Source: Anticarsia gemmatalis (taxonomy: Eukaryota; Arthropoda; Insecta; Lepidoptera; Erebidae). Taken from it: a DNA stretch of 64,000 bases. Positions 11,087 through 22,047 of this stretch are shown here, piece after piece. How positions within the stretch are numbered: position 1 is the stretch's first letter; every line of letters starts with the position of its first letter. Where the stretch lies: assembly GCF_050436995.1 (NCBI RefSeq), contig NC_134770.1, forward strand, positions 6,954,501-7,018,500. The letters run 5' to 3'. Under the pieces are notes generated by a model. The model was given only the letters and a program-made list of their open reading frames with translations, did no database searches and was not told the origin of the DNA. Both the position numbers and the translations under genes were made by a program.

Positions 11087-14000
11087 TTACCTAGAACTCT
11101 GCCTAATATCTGAATCATCGTCCGCAAAACTAGCCCGATTCCGTCTCTCACATCTTTTCTGATGCTGCCTTATGAAAGCGCTGAGCCTGTTCAATAGAAA
11201 CTGTTTATCATGCCCTTCTAACACCAACTGGTTTTTCAGAACAGTCACCATATGCCTATTAGCGGCCGCCACAGCCCAATAATAATATAAAAAGAATAAT
11301 AAAATCGCGAATGCTGGGACTGCGAAGTTTGAAGTCCCTATAAGGAAGATAATCTCTCTTATAAAGGTAGGGAAGCCGTCGAAGGTCGTGACTACGAACA
11401 ACCAGACTGTTTCATAACCTCTATATGGGCCGCAGTTGATGGAAGGAAGAATTTCAGCCACGGAGTAAGCAACAGGAGCTATGGATACTACAAAACCTAG
11501 TAGCAACACAGACATGAACAAAGATTTTGACTTAGAAGCTTTATAAACCACTGGCGAAGGCGTACAGTTAATCAAGCAAGTAAACTTTTTAATATAAAAT
11601 ATCATAAAGTAGAACACAGTGCCAATTATTGGTAAAAATGGGCAGAAAAAGGACCCCATCCATATAATAGTTTGTGTATAAACTATGTCTAAAACATGTT
11701 TTGGCAAGTAGAAGTCTTGTTCACCGATAATTTTCAAGCAACGACTGTTCGTATGCCTCGCTATAAAAGCCCTAGGCAAGTTAATAAAGAAAGTTGTAAC
11801 AAATTGTACGGCAAAATCTGTTAGAATCAATTTGTACAGTTGCTGCCCAACATAAGTCTCCCAGCATTCCAGTTTCTTAGCATCAGTATTAGTTGACGAA
11901 CAGACAAACCCATTTGTCGATATATATCTGTACATTTGACTTAGTAAGACTGCAAGCGAAGACAGCCTTAACAAGACAGTCCTTAGTAAAGTCACTATGA
12001 TAATGCTCGGGGGCATGAAATTCTCAAATTTTATTAAATAACTAAATATCTCCGGGACTATTAAGTTTAATACTACTATAGTTATAAACGGGAGGAATTC
12101 TAGCACTGTGTTTTGTAGCTGACCGAATATCATTTGCTCTTTATACTGACTGAAGATCAAACCGGCGTTGGTCGAGTTGATCACTTCAGTAAAACTGGGC
12201 TCAGATAATTCCTGATTCAATTTATCAGTGGAATAATTAAACGTGACATATATAAGTATGCCTGACGCTATTAATATGATAAACACTATAATATTAATGA
12301 GTAACCGTTTCAAATGTAACAAGATCTGTGTTTCTCGACTCCGTAGTTGCTTTTCTTCTTTAAAACGTTCCTCTTCGAGACAGCCTTTGACTTCGTTATA
12401 TAAAGCTTTATGTTTTATTTTAGCTGACTTATCATTATGTATACAGAAGTCCCAGCCACCAAACACTAGATTACAGTACATATAAAATTGTCCTTCGCTC
12501 TCTACTAACCGTTCCTTGAATCCTTTAGCTGCAGTCTTGACTATAGCGACTAAAGATAACAACACCCATGAAATAGCTACGAGAATATAAGCCATAGGGT
12601 TGTTGTAATAAAGCTCACTGTCCCATAACTTTGGCAGGTTGTACGAGTAGATTTGATCTGAGTATACTCCGTAGAATAAAATGGTACGTTCCATCCATCC
12701 AGTGCCTTGAATGACATCAAGCACTAGGTTGTCATATGACATGTTTTGTGATAAATAATGATTAGAACAACACCCTGATGTGTTCTGATTTGGATTGTCA
12801 CAGAAATACTCGGTTTCTGTCAATAAAGTTTTTGGTAAAATCATAAAAGTAATTATAAGTAAAGATATAGTTATGTTGAGAAATAATAACCATCTTAGGA
12901 ATATAAAGTATGAGACTACGCCGGTACCGAACTTTCCTTCTATTTCCCTCATGGGTGACTGCCATAGTTCTAACTTGCCGACTATTTCGGAGAATCGAAT
13001 GCTGAACCGGTGCCACACTTTGCGCTGTCGCCATTGAAGCTGCTCTAGACCTTGGAGACGGAGTTTTGTTGCGTTCTGTAAGTAGAAAAGAGAGAAATAT
13101 AATATAGATTGTACTATTTACTAAATACTTATACATAAATAGATGAGTTTAATCTATCCATGTCCCATTACAATGCAAATGTTTACACCCGGAATTATTT
13201 AAGCATGGAGGTCTTGCAGTGTTTCAAGAACCGTTTTGAAAAAACTCTTAGGTACTGATTCATTGCGATGTTTTCTTACAGCATTAGAAAAAGTATATCT
13301 AATACACACATAACGTCGAAAAAGTAGATATTGCAATGGGTTCGAAGCCTCGACCACATTCGCGAATATTGAAAGCGTATACCACTGGGCATCTAGCGAA
13401 ATAGAACCTACAATCCCATGACAAAGTTATATAAGTTTATTTGGCACTTATTTCAATATTTATATGATATTGAGATACAGATGATTTTAAATCTGTTGTT
13501 TTCATAACTGCAATTTTCGTTTAATTTTCGTTAGGTAGGTATAGCCGTGACCTCGAAAGTTAAATGTATGCGAGTCAAGGCGATGTTATAATGATACAAA
13601 CCAAACTACATGTAGGTACCACGCGGTTTTGCTCGCATATTACCTATGTCAATATCATATAGACTTTATTTATTTATTTACAGGTACAGACCTGAAGACA
13701 TGTTGTAAAGATTTCGCTCAGAAAATAAGTATTATTGGACAACTTACACACAATCATTTGATTCCAAACTAAGCAGAGCTTGTACTATGGTGACCAGACA
13801 ACTGATAAACATACTTATATACTTCTAAATATATACTTACTATACTATACTCTATATCAAATAGCCGTGTGTAAATTGCCAGAAAAATATATTTTCGTGA
13901 AAATTACCTGTAGCCTGGCTTTCAGTTCACGTTTCTGATTCATGGGCACCGGCATCGCTTTGATCTGCATAATCTCTTCCCAGGTTCGTTCCTCGTTCGA

Positions 14001-17000
14001 TAAGTTTTCTGAAAATTACAATTACAAATTAAGTTTACTATTTTGTAATTAATTTCGAGTTAAGTATGTCTGCGCTTTGTTGTACACAATATATTAGGTC
14101 GGGGAAAAAGTCTTTTCGCATTATAGTATGTATGAACTTGTAATAAAATCTTTTCTCTACACAAAAAAGCTTGATATTTAGGTACCTCACGAGCCTACTG
14201 AAAGAAACCTAATGAATCGTGTACTCATTTGTGATTCTTGAAGCCAAAGAGATTTTATTACAAGTTCATACATACTATAATGCGAAAATACTTTTTCCCC
14301 GACCTAATAGTTAATTTCCAGTGGGACGGATAACCGATACGACCAGTGAAAGGTCAGATGCAGGACCGACGGCACGGAAGTCTACAGCAATAACTTCGTA
14401 ACTTAGAGCATTGGCAAATTTTGAAAAATATTTTTTTTGTTTCGACCCGGGATCTGAACCTTGGACCACAGCGCAGCAGTCACATATACTACCCACTACG
14501 ACCTAGATCAGATCAGTCTCAATCAGACTCAAAACTACTATCACTGAATTTCGAAAACATCTGTCTCGTATAGAAATTGAACTCACGACACTTGATGCAA
14601 GAGTCGCGATCACCTTAGTTGCGTCACACACGTGCAGTTCAATGCAATTACAAATGCATTGTTAATTATTATTCTATAAATGACATTGAATTGTGTATTG
14701 TAATTTTCAAATTGCAATTCAACAATTGTATCTCAAATCATCGAGCACTATTAACTTTTTTTTTAAGTAAAATAGTTAAATGTCTCGATAATTGCAACAT
14801 AAATGTATACTATCGTTATAAATTCATAATAATTATACAAAAATTGTTAGTCAATTACTTAAAAAATAATAAATTATTAAATATATCCTCATGAACCACT
14901 TTTTTTAGTGATATGATTCAATTATTTAGAGGCAACCGTCAAACACATTAACCGATGCGATTGTTTTTTTTGTTAAATAACAGCATCCGAAAAATTTTGG
15001 CAATGTGAAAACGCAAATCATTATTATAAGTTAAAAAATACCTGTCACATTTTGACACGAATTTTCCAAAGAAATCGCACTATACATTGCAACAACTCCA
15101 ATATTTTTGCACCAAATATTTTAAAATTTACTATTAAAAAAGGACACCATGAAAAGGTACGAAATTGTTTATCTATTCCATAAAAAATCGCCCAATTGTA
15201 GGTAAATTGTAGGTAAAATGTATTCCAAAAAAATTTCGCACTAAAATTGTCAAGATATAGGTACTATCGGAAGGAAGCACAATAAAACCGTATTCCCACG
15301 TTCAATTCCGTTCAGCGCCGTACCTTGAATGTTTCTCAAGCATTGTCTTAGTGATAATTGTTCGTTCGTTCACATTACACGTCATAACTGTACGTTATTG
15401 AACTGTAATTAATGAGAATTGAGGTAATAACCTGGCAAATTAATCTAGGATGTTATCGGTCAGAATCTGTAAGTTCGCTCTAAGAGTATCTATACTAATA
15501 TTATAAAGCTGAAGAGTTTGTTTCTTTGAACGCGCTAATCTCAGGAACTACTGGTCCAATTTGAAAAATTCTTTCAGTGTTAGATAGCCCATTTATCGAG
15601 GCAGGCTATAGGCTATATATCATCACGCTACGACAAATAGGAGCAGAGTACCAGTAAAAAACATTACAAAAATGGGGAAAGTTATCACCCATTCTCTCTT
15701 ATGTGTCGCAAGCGAAGTTGCGGGGGTCAGCTAGTACTTAATAATACTGGATATTTGGATTAAAGGTGCTATATCAGGACTCTTAAAATTTCAGTAGTTC
15801 GTAATATGAAAATGTCTATTTGAAAACTTACAGTGAAGGAAAACAAAAAAACGTGATCATTTGAAAACATTGTGATGAAACCTGACAGTACCTACTTTAA
15901 TACACTTCAGGAGTTTAAAGTTCTCAAACCTCTTAGAAGGTTTAATCTCTGCTTTATTTCGGGAGCCGATACCTACCGTACCTAGCCGGGAGTTAGCAAT
16001 AACTTTTTGGCCTAGCCCGGGACATATGTATATTTATTTATTTATCAAAACTATATGTGTTACCTGAGAGGTCCGGCAACATAGACAGGTGTATGTCGCG
16101 GCTCTGCGTGGTGCGCGCGTACGTCGACTGTCGCCTCTCATTCTGAGAGCGGGCGCGCTTCACCGTCGTCGCTACAAACATACAAACAAACATGTTATTT
16201 CCTTAATAATACGAGACAAACGACTATATCCAACAAAGAATGTAACACACCAAGTAGTTCTATGTATTCATAATAAAGTAAAGGACACTTTGTAAAACAT
16301 TTTTACAAATAAAAACCATAACCAGAGTTAAAAAAGTTTGGTATAATTATTGTTTAGCATAGGAATCGAACCCACGATCTCCTAACACTGTTGCAGCAGT
16401 AACTTCAAATTCTGGGAATGCCCTACAAGTAGGATAAATTTAGGTTATATTTTTTAAAAATGTACCTACCTAACTCTAGACTTAATTTAGTAGCCACAGG
16501 AAAGTATTAAGTCAAATAGGTTATTAACCTATCATAATAATAAATCGATAATTATATGCAAACATAGATTACTTAGAATTCCTTTATCAATACCGACAAT
16601 GTTATCAATGATTAGCTTTTTTTATCATAATTGGGAATTGCGTCTAGGTAGGTACCTATATTATCAATGACTATTAGAGTCCGAGACAATTTTCCGTATT
16701 AATTTTAGGATTTCCGGATTCTGATTGGATCAAGAACAGAACTCTATTACTGAGACTTTGCTGTTTATTTGTCTGCCACCAGGCTGTACCTCGTGAACCG
16801 TGATAATTATTTACAGTTAGTTTGCATTTCACCGCTTAATGGATTCGTTTTTCTTTAAAATCTATAGAAATCTTATAAACGCGAGAGGACTTACTACACC
16901 AATCAAAATAAATGAAGTCAATATTTTATTTGTTAAAATGGGTTAAAGTTATTTAGTTCCAAATACTCGGTTTTCAGGCCAAGTACCTATGCAAAATAGT

Positions 17001-17762
17001 GTATTTTTAGATAGACAGAACTAATTGATATAAACATTTAACTTTTATAACTTTATTACAATCCATGTTTACGTTTATTGAGCTTATCGTGTCAATATTT
17101 ATTGCGTATATCAAAATAATTCGCCGAGACGGTCATAGTTGTTATTTGTGTTAGATTTTTCATCATAATTGCACAATATATTTTATCAAAGACATAGGTA
17201 GGTACATACATACATGATTATTCAGTCCACTTTAAAAACTAAAAAAACCTAACATACATAATATCACGCCTGTTATACTTGAAGGTGTAGGTAAAAATGA
17301 ATTAAATACAACTACATTTTCCCATTATCAATGTTAGTCCCATGACTCCCATGCAATAGGAGGCGAGCCTATTGCCATTGTACGGTCACGTTACACGTGA
17401 ATGAGAAAAGATCAATACGACTTTACCAGACCGCCTTAGACTTCATAATCAGTAGTCAACCACTCCACAGAGGCAGTCATAACATACTCAAATAAACTGA
17501 AACCCGTATTCCAGAAAGAGACTTTAGCCCAGCAGTGAAAAAATAATAAATTAAAATTTATTAAATGTTTTTGTAACTTACTATTCCTAGCCTGTTTAGA
17601 AGGCAGTAACGTAGCAAGCTTTGCAGCATCAGCTCTCTGGAGGTTATCAAAGAGTTCCTGCTCCGCCCCAGGGTACAGCTCCTGATAGAACTCCCCTCCA
17701 GCCTCCTCCCAGCCCTCCTGTTTCTTGCTGCGAGCTTTGTTCTTTGAGTTGCCGCCTGACAT
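11087..17762 (-). CDS. Transmembrane channel-like (TMC7-like) protein, complete, 792 residues
   Basis: Minus-strand exons 17762-17582, 16171-16064, 14008-13908 and 13075-11087 join in phase with GT-AG borders. The start is MSGGNSKNK and the stop is TAA at 11089-11087. Residues about 97-130 are the family's N-terminal block (TWEEIMQIKAMPVPMNQKRE). The signature CWETYVGQQLYKLILTDF is at 534-551. The first membrane helix is near 185-211, others lie between, and the last (LLFFLYYYWAVAAANR) is near the C-terminus. TMC proteins are polytopic, TMEM16-like membrane proteins; some are mechanotransduction channel subunits and others ion-channel modulators. The short form and the signature fit the TMC5/7 branch better than TMC1-3, but the paralogue is inferred. 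The stop lies at CTAG/GTAAAA, which could also act as a splice donor. Confidence 0.9.
13735..13850 (-). repeat. Tail fragment of a tRNA-derived SINE
   Basis: It matches 24630-24735 closely (CAGAGCTTGTACTATGGT, CAGACAACTGATAAACATAC) but lacks the tRNA-like head. It lies in the last TMC intron. Confidence 0.65.
14094..14307. mobile_element. Mariner-type MITE (214 bp)
   Basis: Long inverted ends begin TTAGGTCGGGGAAAAAGTC and continue through GCATTATAGTATGTATGAAC; both sides are flanked by TA. A second copy lies at 25339-25551. There is no coding capacity. It is inside a TMC intron. Confidence 0.9.
14315..14510 (-). repeat. tRNA-derived SINE, minus strand
   Basis: It matches the blocks of 47938-48172 (GGGACGGATAACCGA, GCAGGACCGACGGC). 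On the minus strand it carries a degraded B box near 14450 and a head beginning around 14510. Confidence 0.65.
15489..15734 (+). mobile_element. Lep1-type mini-Helitron
   Basis: It starts TCTATACTAATATTATAAAG, ends CAGCTAG, and sits between A and T, the Helitron insertion rule. It carries the conserved block GCGCTAATCTCAGGAACTAC. The same family occurs six more times in the window. It is in a TMC intron. Confidence 0.88.
16345..16410 (-). repeat. tRNA-like B-box remnant
   Basis: On the minus strand the block GATCGTGGGTTCGATTCC is a near-perfect polymerase III B box. No acceptor stem or A box is found at the right distance, so it is a SINE relic and not a tRNA gene. Confidence 0.4.
17265..17405 (-). 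repeat. SINE-like repeat, family C
   Basis: The block CACGCCTGTTATACTTGAAGG and a following AGGCGAGCCTATTGCC-like block are shared with 22960-23175 and 23325-23420. Confidence 0.55.
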
Positions 17763-19950
17763 CTTTTTAGTTCATCTGAAATTGCATCATGATTGAGAAA
17801 ATTATGATTTATGTGGTAAAAGGCTGGTATATGTGATAGTATTTAATGTTATCTTAGCTAATATTTGTCAATGGCAGCATGTTTTAACTGAAATAATTTA
17901 AAAACAGGTTTTTGGTAGGGATACCTGAGTATTTTGTATGCAAGGAGTAATAGTTAGTTAACCACGATGTGTATAAGAGATTTGTATTTGAAACCTGGTG
18001 CATAAAGAATTATTTAAAACTAAACTTATCATGATTAAATTCAAATGAATACAAGGCTTTATTTTTTTTTATTGTCAATAGAGCAACCTATTTATAAAAA
18101 TAACAACTTTTATGTTTTTTTTAAACAAAAAACATGTTATTATACCTAGTTGTAGCAAAATGAGGTCTTAACTAGATGACAAAAATAAACAAATTGTTTC
18201 TGACTAACTTACAACATATTATCCTCTCGAGCGCCCAACGTCAAAATTCAAATATACCGTTAAGCGTCCAGGCCAAAAATGGCGCGCGAAATTGAATTGG
18301 CGGTTGGCGTTTAAGCGCCGATTCCGTCATATTTTGATACTAACACCCTAGTCATACCTTATATATTTGAAATCTACATAAAATTTGCTATATATTAAAA
18401 AAATAAACCACAAATAATATTTGATAGTGGTGGTACAATAGTCGGTTTAATCTGAATATTGTGTGCTTTAGGCATGTGTTTGAAGAAAGTCTAATAAATA
18501 TTTTTAGGCATAAAAAATAATATGACGGAAGGTCTTATCGTGTAGTTAATGAATAATGACATTAAAATCCAACTGTAAAATATACTCAAATCTTTAAAAT
18601 TAGTTAAAAAAAGTATTTACAATATTGGTCATAAAGGAACATGTCGTTGGGTCAGATGTTGTTTAAGGTGCTCTCTGGCCTATATCAACCACTTATTTAA
18701 GTGTGTGCATTAGATCGTCGTCTCGTTTCATCAGCTTCAATGTCAAATATGTTTGAAAGGGATAAACATAGTTTTAGCATTTAATTTCTACGTTTTTTTA
18801 ATGTAAGATCGTTTTGCCGTACCACGGTGGCGGGACGCTTGACGGGGGTAGCACATTCAACCGTGACACGGTGGCCGGGCGCTTGAGAGGTTATTACAGT
18901 GAAAGTAGGTTACAAATGACAAAACAATCAATCTCACTCATTAGGCTATTATGTACTTAGAAAGCTGTACATAATAAACTATCTAGCCAAGTAAATGTAG
19001 GTAATAATGTAGCATAAACTTAACAAGGATTTTAAATAAAATACCATTGCCTAAAATATTTCAGTAAATGTAAAAATAAATTAACTTGTCTATGCTGTTA
19101 GTCATTCTCAGCAACAAAAAATGATGCAGTTTTTTCTTAAGATTTAAATGCTTAGTCATATTATTCAATTGTAATTGCTATTTCTGGATTTAAAAGAGTT
19201 TTGTATTGTGTGAATTTCGTATCATATTGTGATCCTCAAGCTTGAGTGTAATAAGTAAGGATTTATGACGAAAATGGAAATCCATCAATTGTGGTGAGTA
19301 AAAAAAACAACCACTATATTGTTCTAATTTTAATAGGTTAATTTCAAATTAAATTATGACCAACATGTTTCCTGTTTAATCATACACATAGAAATGTGGA
19401 ATGGACTAAAATAATTGTTGTTTTACCTGTTATGTCAACTATTAGCACAATAAACGCGTGTACAATGAAATTTGACGAATGGCGATCGCTAGTTTACAAT
19501 ATCTAAAATAAACATCGGTGATTATTATTCAGAGTGATTAGATTATCTCAATAAACAACGGTTTTAATTTATGATTCATCGTAATTGGCATTCCAACTTT
19601 CCTATGTTAAAACGACAGTTATCATAAATAAATCGTAATTTATTGCGCTGAGCACAATGAAAATACCATTTCATATTTAGAACACAAAGCACTGATAAAC
19701 GATTCAGCTTTTTTTTTCAAAATAAGGGCAAAGGTACTGTTAACACTCACCGTATAACATAAACAATAGATTTCAATCCAACTATCACACCACACACGTC
19801 ACTCCGCGACTGCCAGACATCGTTACAAGATAGTTATTCAAAAACTCTGCAAGATAAATAATTTAACGTTAATTTGATGTAAAAAATCTAGGTATACGAG
19901 ACCAAAATAGTCTACATTCAAAGCCCAAGGAGTGGTACGTACTGCATTGG
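17763..19950 (-). promoter_or_regulatory. 5' UTR, first intron and upstream region of TMC
   Basis: Thirteen bases upstream of the start codon is an acceptor (TTTCAG, minus strand, ending at 17776). A matching donor GTGAGT occurs on the minus strand at 19750, so a non-coding first exon from 19751 to perhaps 19850-19950 is likely. The start of transcription cannot be fixed. The proposed intron holds a 668-bp element. Confidence 0.45.
18223..18890. mobile_element. 668-bp non-autonomous element with CCTCTCRAGCGCC ends and TTAT flanks
   Basis: The left end CCTCTCGAGCGCC and right end GGGCGCTTGAGAGG are inverted repeats with one mismatch, directly flanked by TTAT on both sides. Variants of the motif AAGCGYCC recur inside (near 18262, 18310 and 18835). 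A four-base TTAT duplication would fit a piggyBac-like mechanism loosely (TTAA is usual); this assignment is inference. No ORF is found. Confidence 0.55.
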
Positions 19951-21428
19951 CTGACTGTCTGCATTCGTTCTGAAACCGATGTGATTTATTTTTTATCTGT
20001 CAAAGTCACTATTTATAGATTTAATAAAAATGGAATAAAAATTATTTATATCTTATTTAACGTTAATATTATCTAAAATTACTAGTCTATAGTATTTACA
20101 CAGTATTTAATTATGTTTATTATTTACAAGTTGATATTTATAGAAACACAGTTACGTGATTCGGAATGTACATTTTTAATTGCGGTAATCTGTCACTGCA
20201 CTGATTTAAATTGTTCAATTGTTTATGTTAGCATTAATCCACACACTCACAATACATTGCGATTTAATTGTACACAGAAACCAAAAACACTAGCTATCCA
20301 TTATTCAAAAACATTATTTTTAATTCAGCAGATAAACAATAGGAGTCTTTATCGATCACTTTTATAAATGGAACGAGTCTGTCGCCGTTCTATGAGATGA
20401 GATTAGCATCAGTCTCTCCGCACTGATCGTAACGACGTTTTTCTAAGGAATTGAATAGTCATGGAGCCGATAAAAACACCAATCTGATATCCGCAGTCGG
20501 CAAAAAATCGACGACCGCCCGCCGTTCACGTAAACAAATTTCTGAGGAAATTTTCTTTATACAATATCCGGTTTTGCTCGCGATTGGTAAGTTTTCGCGG
20601 CATTTCCACCGGCAGCCAATGGCAGCGGGCCACCTGTAGATACAGCCAATAGTGCGCGTCTGACGTGAGCGGTGATCCTAATTGAGCCAATGCAATATCC
20701 GGTGTGCGATGCGACTACATCCTGCGCGAAAAGCCCGGGAACGGGCCGGGGCGGGACTACACCTGCGCAGCATCCCTTCAGACGCCGCTCCAAGATCACA
20801 TCTCGCGAAAAGTAATGATTATTTCTGTCCTCGGGCGTTTAGTTCCGCATACTCCCGCGGTGGCGCTGCGCACGGGAGCCCGACCTCGGCGTACGTACTT
20901 CGTTATATGGATTTTAAAACGTATTAACAGTATTGTAAATTGATAAATTACGTGTTATAATTTGTTTAAGTGGAAATAAAACATATAACAGTGTGTTGTG
21001 GTGAAGATAGTAGCAGTGGGAGCGTACAGTAGTGTCGGATCGCACAGTGTCACGCAGCTCGGTGTCCTCCATTAGCGAAGGTTTTCCAGGGGCTGCGAGG
21101 GTGTGCGAGATAAAAGTGTATTGTGATGTGCGGAGTGAGACAGTGGTGTTGTTAGATGGTGGCGACGGTACAGATGAGTGTTGTTGCAGCATGTGTGTGT
21201 GCGGGAGAGTATCGACCGAGCGGGCCGCACGGCTGGCCGTTTTCCAACACGGCGCGGCTCGCGCTCCAGATCACACGCGCTTAACAAGATAATCGCGTAC
21301 CTATTTCGCACTGAACTTTGGTGTTAACTATTGTTATGAGTGTATACGACGCACCGAACGATAATGCATCCGATACGAGCGACCGCGTCGCGCGGCATAC
21401 ACATCTGAAAACAATATTGTATCACTAA
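19951..21428 (+). promoter_or_regulatory. Upstream region and 5' UTR of Alk, G+C- and CpG-richer
   Basis: From about 20400 composition rises clearly in G+C, as at many insect promoters. The 5' UTR probably includes the last several hundred bases, with several upstream ATGs. I cannot place the start of transcription or rule out an upstream non-coding exon. Confidence 0.45.
21336..21428 (+). other. Upstream ORF of 30 codons abutting the Alk start codon
   Basis: An ATG at 21336 opens a 30-codon frame starting MSVYDAPNDN and ending at TAA 21426-21428. The Alk ATG follows at 21429 with no base between, so both lie in the same frame. Whether the uORF is translated depends on the unknown transcript start. 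Confidence 0.5.
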
Positions 21429-22047
21429 ATGGCGTTTGGCAAGTTTATTATCACCGTACTGGTCGTGGTTGCGATCGTGCTGGCCGACCATGATGTCGAG
21501 AAAGAAGTTAAAGCGAAGAAAACCATGGCGCCGGAGAAGGAACAAAAGTTTAGAAGCGCTAATCCGGGGAAAGAGAAGGGCTCATTCCACAAACTGAGCT
21601 CTATGATGAACCGCACGGAGGACAGGCGACAGAACCGACGGAACGGCGAGAAATGGGGTGTGGATAAAGTGCTCGGTCGATTGAATAACAAGAAGTACAA
21701 CAACGACATAATGAACGACAATCAAGGAGCGGTCACCGTCAATCAGAAGAGTAAAAACAATGAATCGCTAACGTTGACGGATAAGATAATAGCTCTGCGC
21801 CCCAACGGGCCGATGTACGAGGCGGTGAACAAGAACAACTATGTGTCTCAGGCGAGGGGGGTGTACTGTGGCTTCGAGAACGGCACAGATGGTGGGGACA
21901 TGTGTCTGTGGTCGTGGAACTCCACGGTCTCGAGCCACGGCCTCGGGTTCCGGGTGGTGACGGCCGCAGACCTGGTGGTCATGAACCAGACGACCAGAGG
22001 GCTGAGGTTCACTGGCCCCACGACTGACGGGGACGAGAACGCAGGAG
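21429..22047 (+). other. Alk: Alk exon 1: signal peptide, basic linker and start of MAM1
   Basis: Residues 1-20 form a signal peptide. Residues 21-140 are a basic, low-complexity linker without a recognised fold. MAM domain 1 begins near 146 (YCGFENGTDGGDMCLW). The exon ends with one base of a Gly codon at the donor GTGGGT. The next exon found is 18 kb away. Confidence 0.85.

Noticed and set aside
20557..21311. Several overlapping open frames on both strands in the G+C-rich region upstream of Alk
   Set aside because: Open by base composition only; no domains, no splice logic and mutually overlapping. The region fits a promoter and 5' UTR.
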